Below, one piece after another: positions 5,131-5,454 of a stretch of DNA of 5,454 nt. The translations under genes were made by a program, and so were the position numbers. The notes beneath the pieces were generated by a model. That model had not been told where the DNA came from. It did not search any database and saw nothing but the letters and a program-made list of their open reading frames with translations. Numbering within the stretch: the first letter of the stretch is position 1; every line of letters starts with the position of its first letter. The stretch comes from Gemmatimonadaceae bacterium (GTDB lineage Bacteria > Gemmatimonadota > Gemmatimonadetes > Gemmatimonadales > Gemmatimonadaceae): NCBI GenBank assembly GCA_013820975.1, contig JACDHQ010000187.1:1-5454 (forward strand), written 5' to 3'.

Positions 5131-5165
5131 GTTGAGCGCCCGCAGGTGCAAAAGGTGGGCTCAAC
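5131..5165. repeat. 7-bp inverted repeat in the divergent intergenic region
   Basis: GTTGAGC (5131-5137) and GCTCAAC (5159-5165) form a perfect inverted repeat with half-sites 28 bases apart, in the 153-base gap between the nucleotidyltransferase and phosphoesterase genes. Each arm also reads TTGAGC, a -35-like hexamer, one per strand. No convincing -10 hexamer was found at the right distance. It could be a regulator site or chance. Confidence 0.25.
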
Positions 5166-5270
5166 GCTCTCGCCCGCCACGTCGGCCGTCGCGTCCGCCA
5201 CCCGCCGGGCGTCGTGGCCCGAATCTGACAGGGAGGCGAGGTGCACATCGACCCGTGACCGAGGAGCGCC

Positions 5271-5454
5271 ATGGCCACGTCTGGAGACGTCGTTCGCATC
5301 GCCGCAATGAGCGATGTTCACTATGGGAAGGCATCGCAGGGAAAGCTGCACCAGGTGTTCACGCAGGTGACCGAGCACGCCGACGTCCTGGTGCTCTGCG
5401 GTGACCTGACCGACTACGGCCTTCCCGAGGAAACCCGGATCCTCGCCAAGGACC
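5271..5454 (+). CDS. Calcineurin-like metallophosphoesterase, N-terminal part (runs off right edge)
   Basis: The first 61 codons are present. The protein reads VVRIAAMSDVHYGKAS (7-22) and then ADVLVLCGDLTDYGLPEE (37-54). SDVH (14-17) and GDLTD (44-48) are the first two metal-binding blocks (D-x-H and GD-x-x-D) of the calcineurin-like phosphoesterase superfamily. These enzymes use two metal ions to hydrolyse phosphomonoesters or phosphodiesters; the later GNH[DE] and histidine blocks that would refine the substrate lie outside the window. There is no signal peptide or N-terminal membrane segment, so it is probably cytoplasmic. GAGGAG at 5261-5266, 4 bases upstream of ATG5271, supports the start. 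It is transcribed divergently from the nucleotidyltransferase gene across a 153-base gap. Confidence 0.88.
   Translation, partial: MATSGDVVRIAAMSDVHYGKASQGKLHQVFTQVTEHADVLVLCGDLTDYGLPEETRILAKD

Noticed and set aside
4521..5135. 204-codon open frame on the plus strand
   Set aside because: It is antisense to the nucleotidyltransferase gene, whose catalytic motifs are clear. The plus-strand product is His/Val/Glu-rich with no motif.
5118..5378. N-terminal extension of the nucleotidyltransferase frame to 5378
   Set aside because: It overlaps the start of the phosphoesterase gene, which has SDVH and GDLTD motifs and a Shine-Dalgarno; ATG5117 gives a normal start before the domain.

Overview
The window is GC-rich, and codon third positions are mostly G or C in all the genes called. 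It is compactly packed: apart from the edges, no gap between genes exceeds about 150 bases. The gene set is ordinary bacterial chromosome: a DNA polymerase III delta' subunit, a secreted peptidase, a DJ-1/PfpI protein, an isoprenyl diphosphate synthase and a calcineurin-like phosphoesterase. There are no mobile elements, tRNAs, rRNAs or CRISPR repeats. The combination of very high GC, a mix of strong Shine-Dalgarno starts with apparently leaderless starts, and the protein styles suggests a Gemmatimonadota-like or related high-GC bacterium. This is an impression from the sequence, not a proven placement.

Layout, left to right. (1) At 1-198 on the minus strand is the N-terminal 66 codons of a HolB-like clamp-loader delta' subunit, running off the left edge. 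(2) Divergent from it, 280-1431 (+) encodes an exported P1-family (DmpA/BapA-type) self-processing aminopeptidase. (3) 1534-1794 and 1807-2418 (+) form a tight two-gene unit: a small, very hydrophilic 86-aa protein and a DJ-1/PfpI-family protein with a C-terminal SFPASDPP tail, followed by a GC-rich hairpin. (4) 2551-4292 (+) looks like a three-gene operon: a six-helix membrane protein, a small winged-helix regulator overlapping it by 8 bases, and a divergent cis-isoprenyl diphosphate synthase. It is preceded by a perfect 8+8 palindrome overlapping the -35 region of a probable leaderless promoter. (5) 4311-5117 (-) is a lone nucleotidyltransferase-fold protein converging on the operon. (6) 5271-5454 (+) is the start of a metallophosphoesterase, divergent from the nucleotidyltransferase and cut by the right edge.

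The most interesting unit is the regulator, membrane protein and prenyl-transferase operon. The sequence suggests that the winged-helix protein binds the palindrome and controls its own operon, linking a small membrane protein to polyprenyl-phosphate lipid carrier synthesis. The hydrophilic protein and the DJ-1/PfpI protein look like a small stress-protection pair. Two start codons (GTG at 198 minus, ATG at 2551 plus) have no Shine-Dalgarno sequence. Each has a TATNAT hexamer exactly 6 bases upstream, which is the geometry of leaderless transcription. The other plus-strand starts at 1534, 1807, 3158 and 5271 have clear purine-rich ribosome binding sites.
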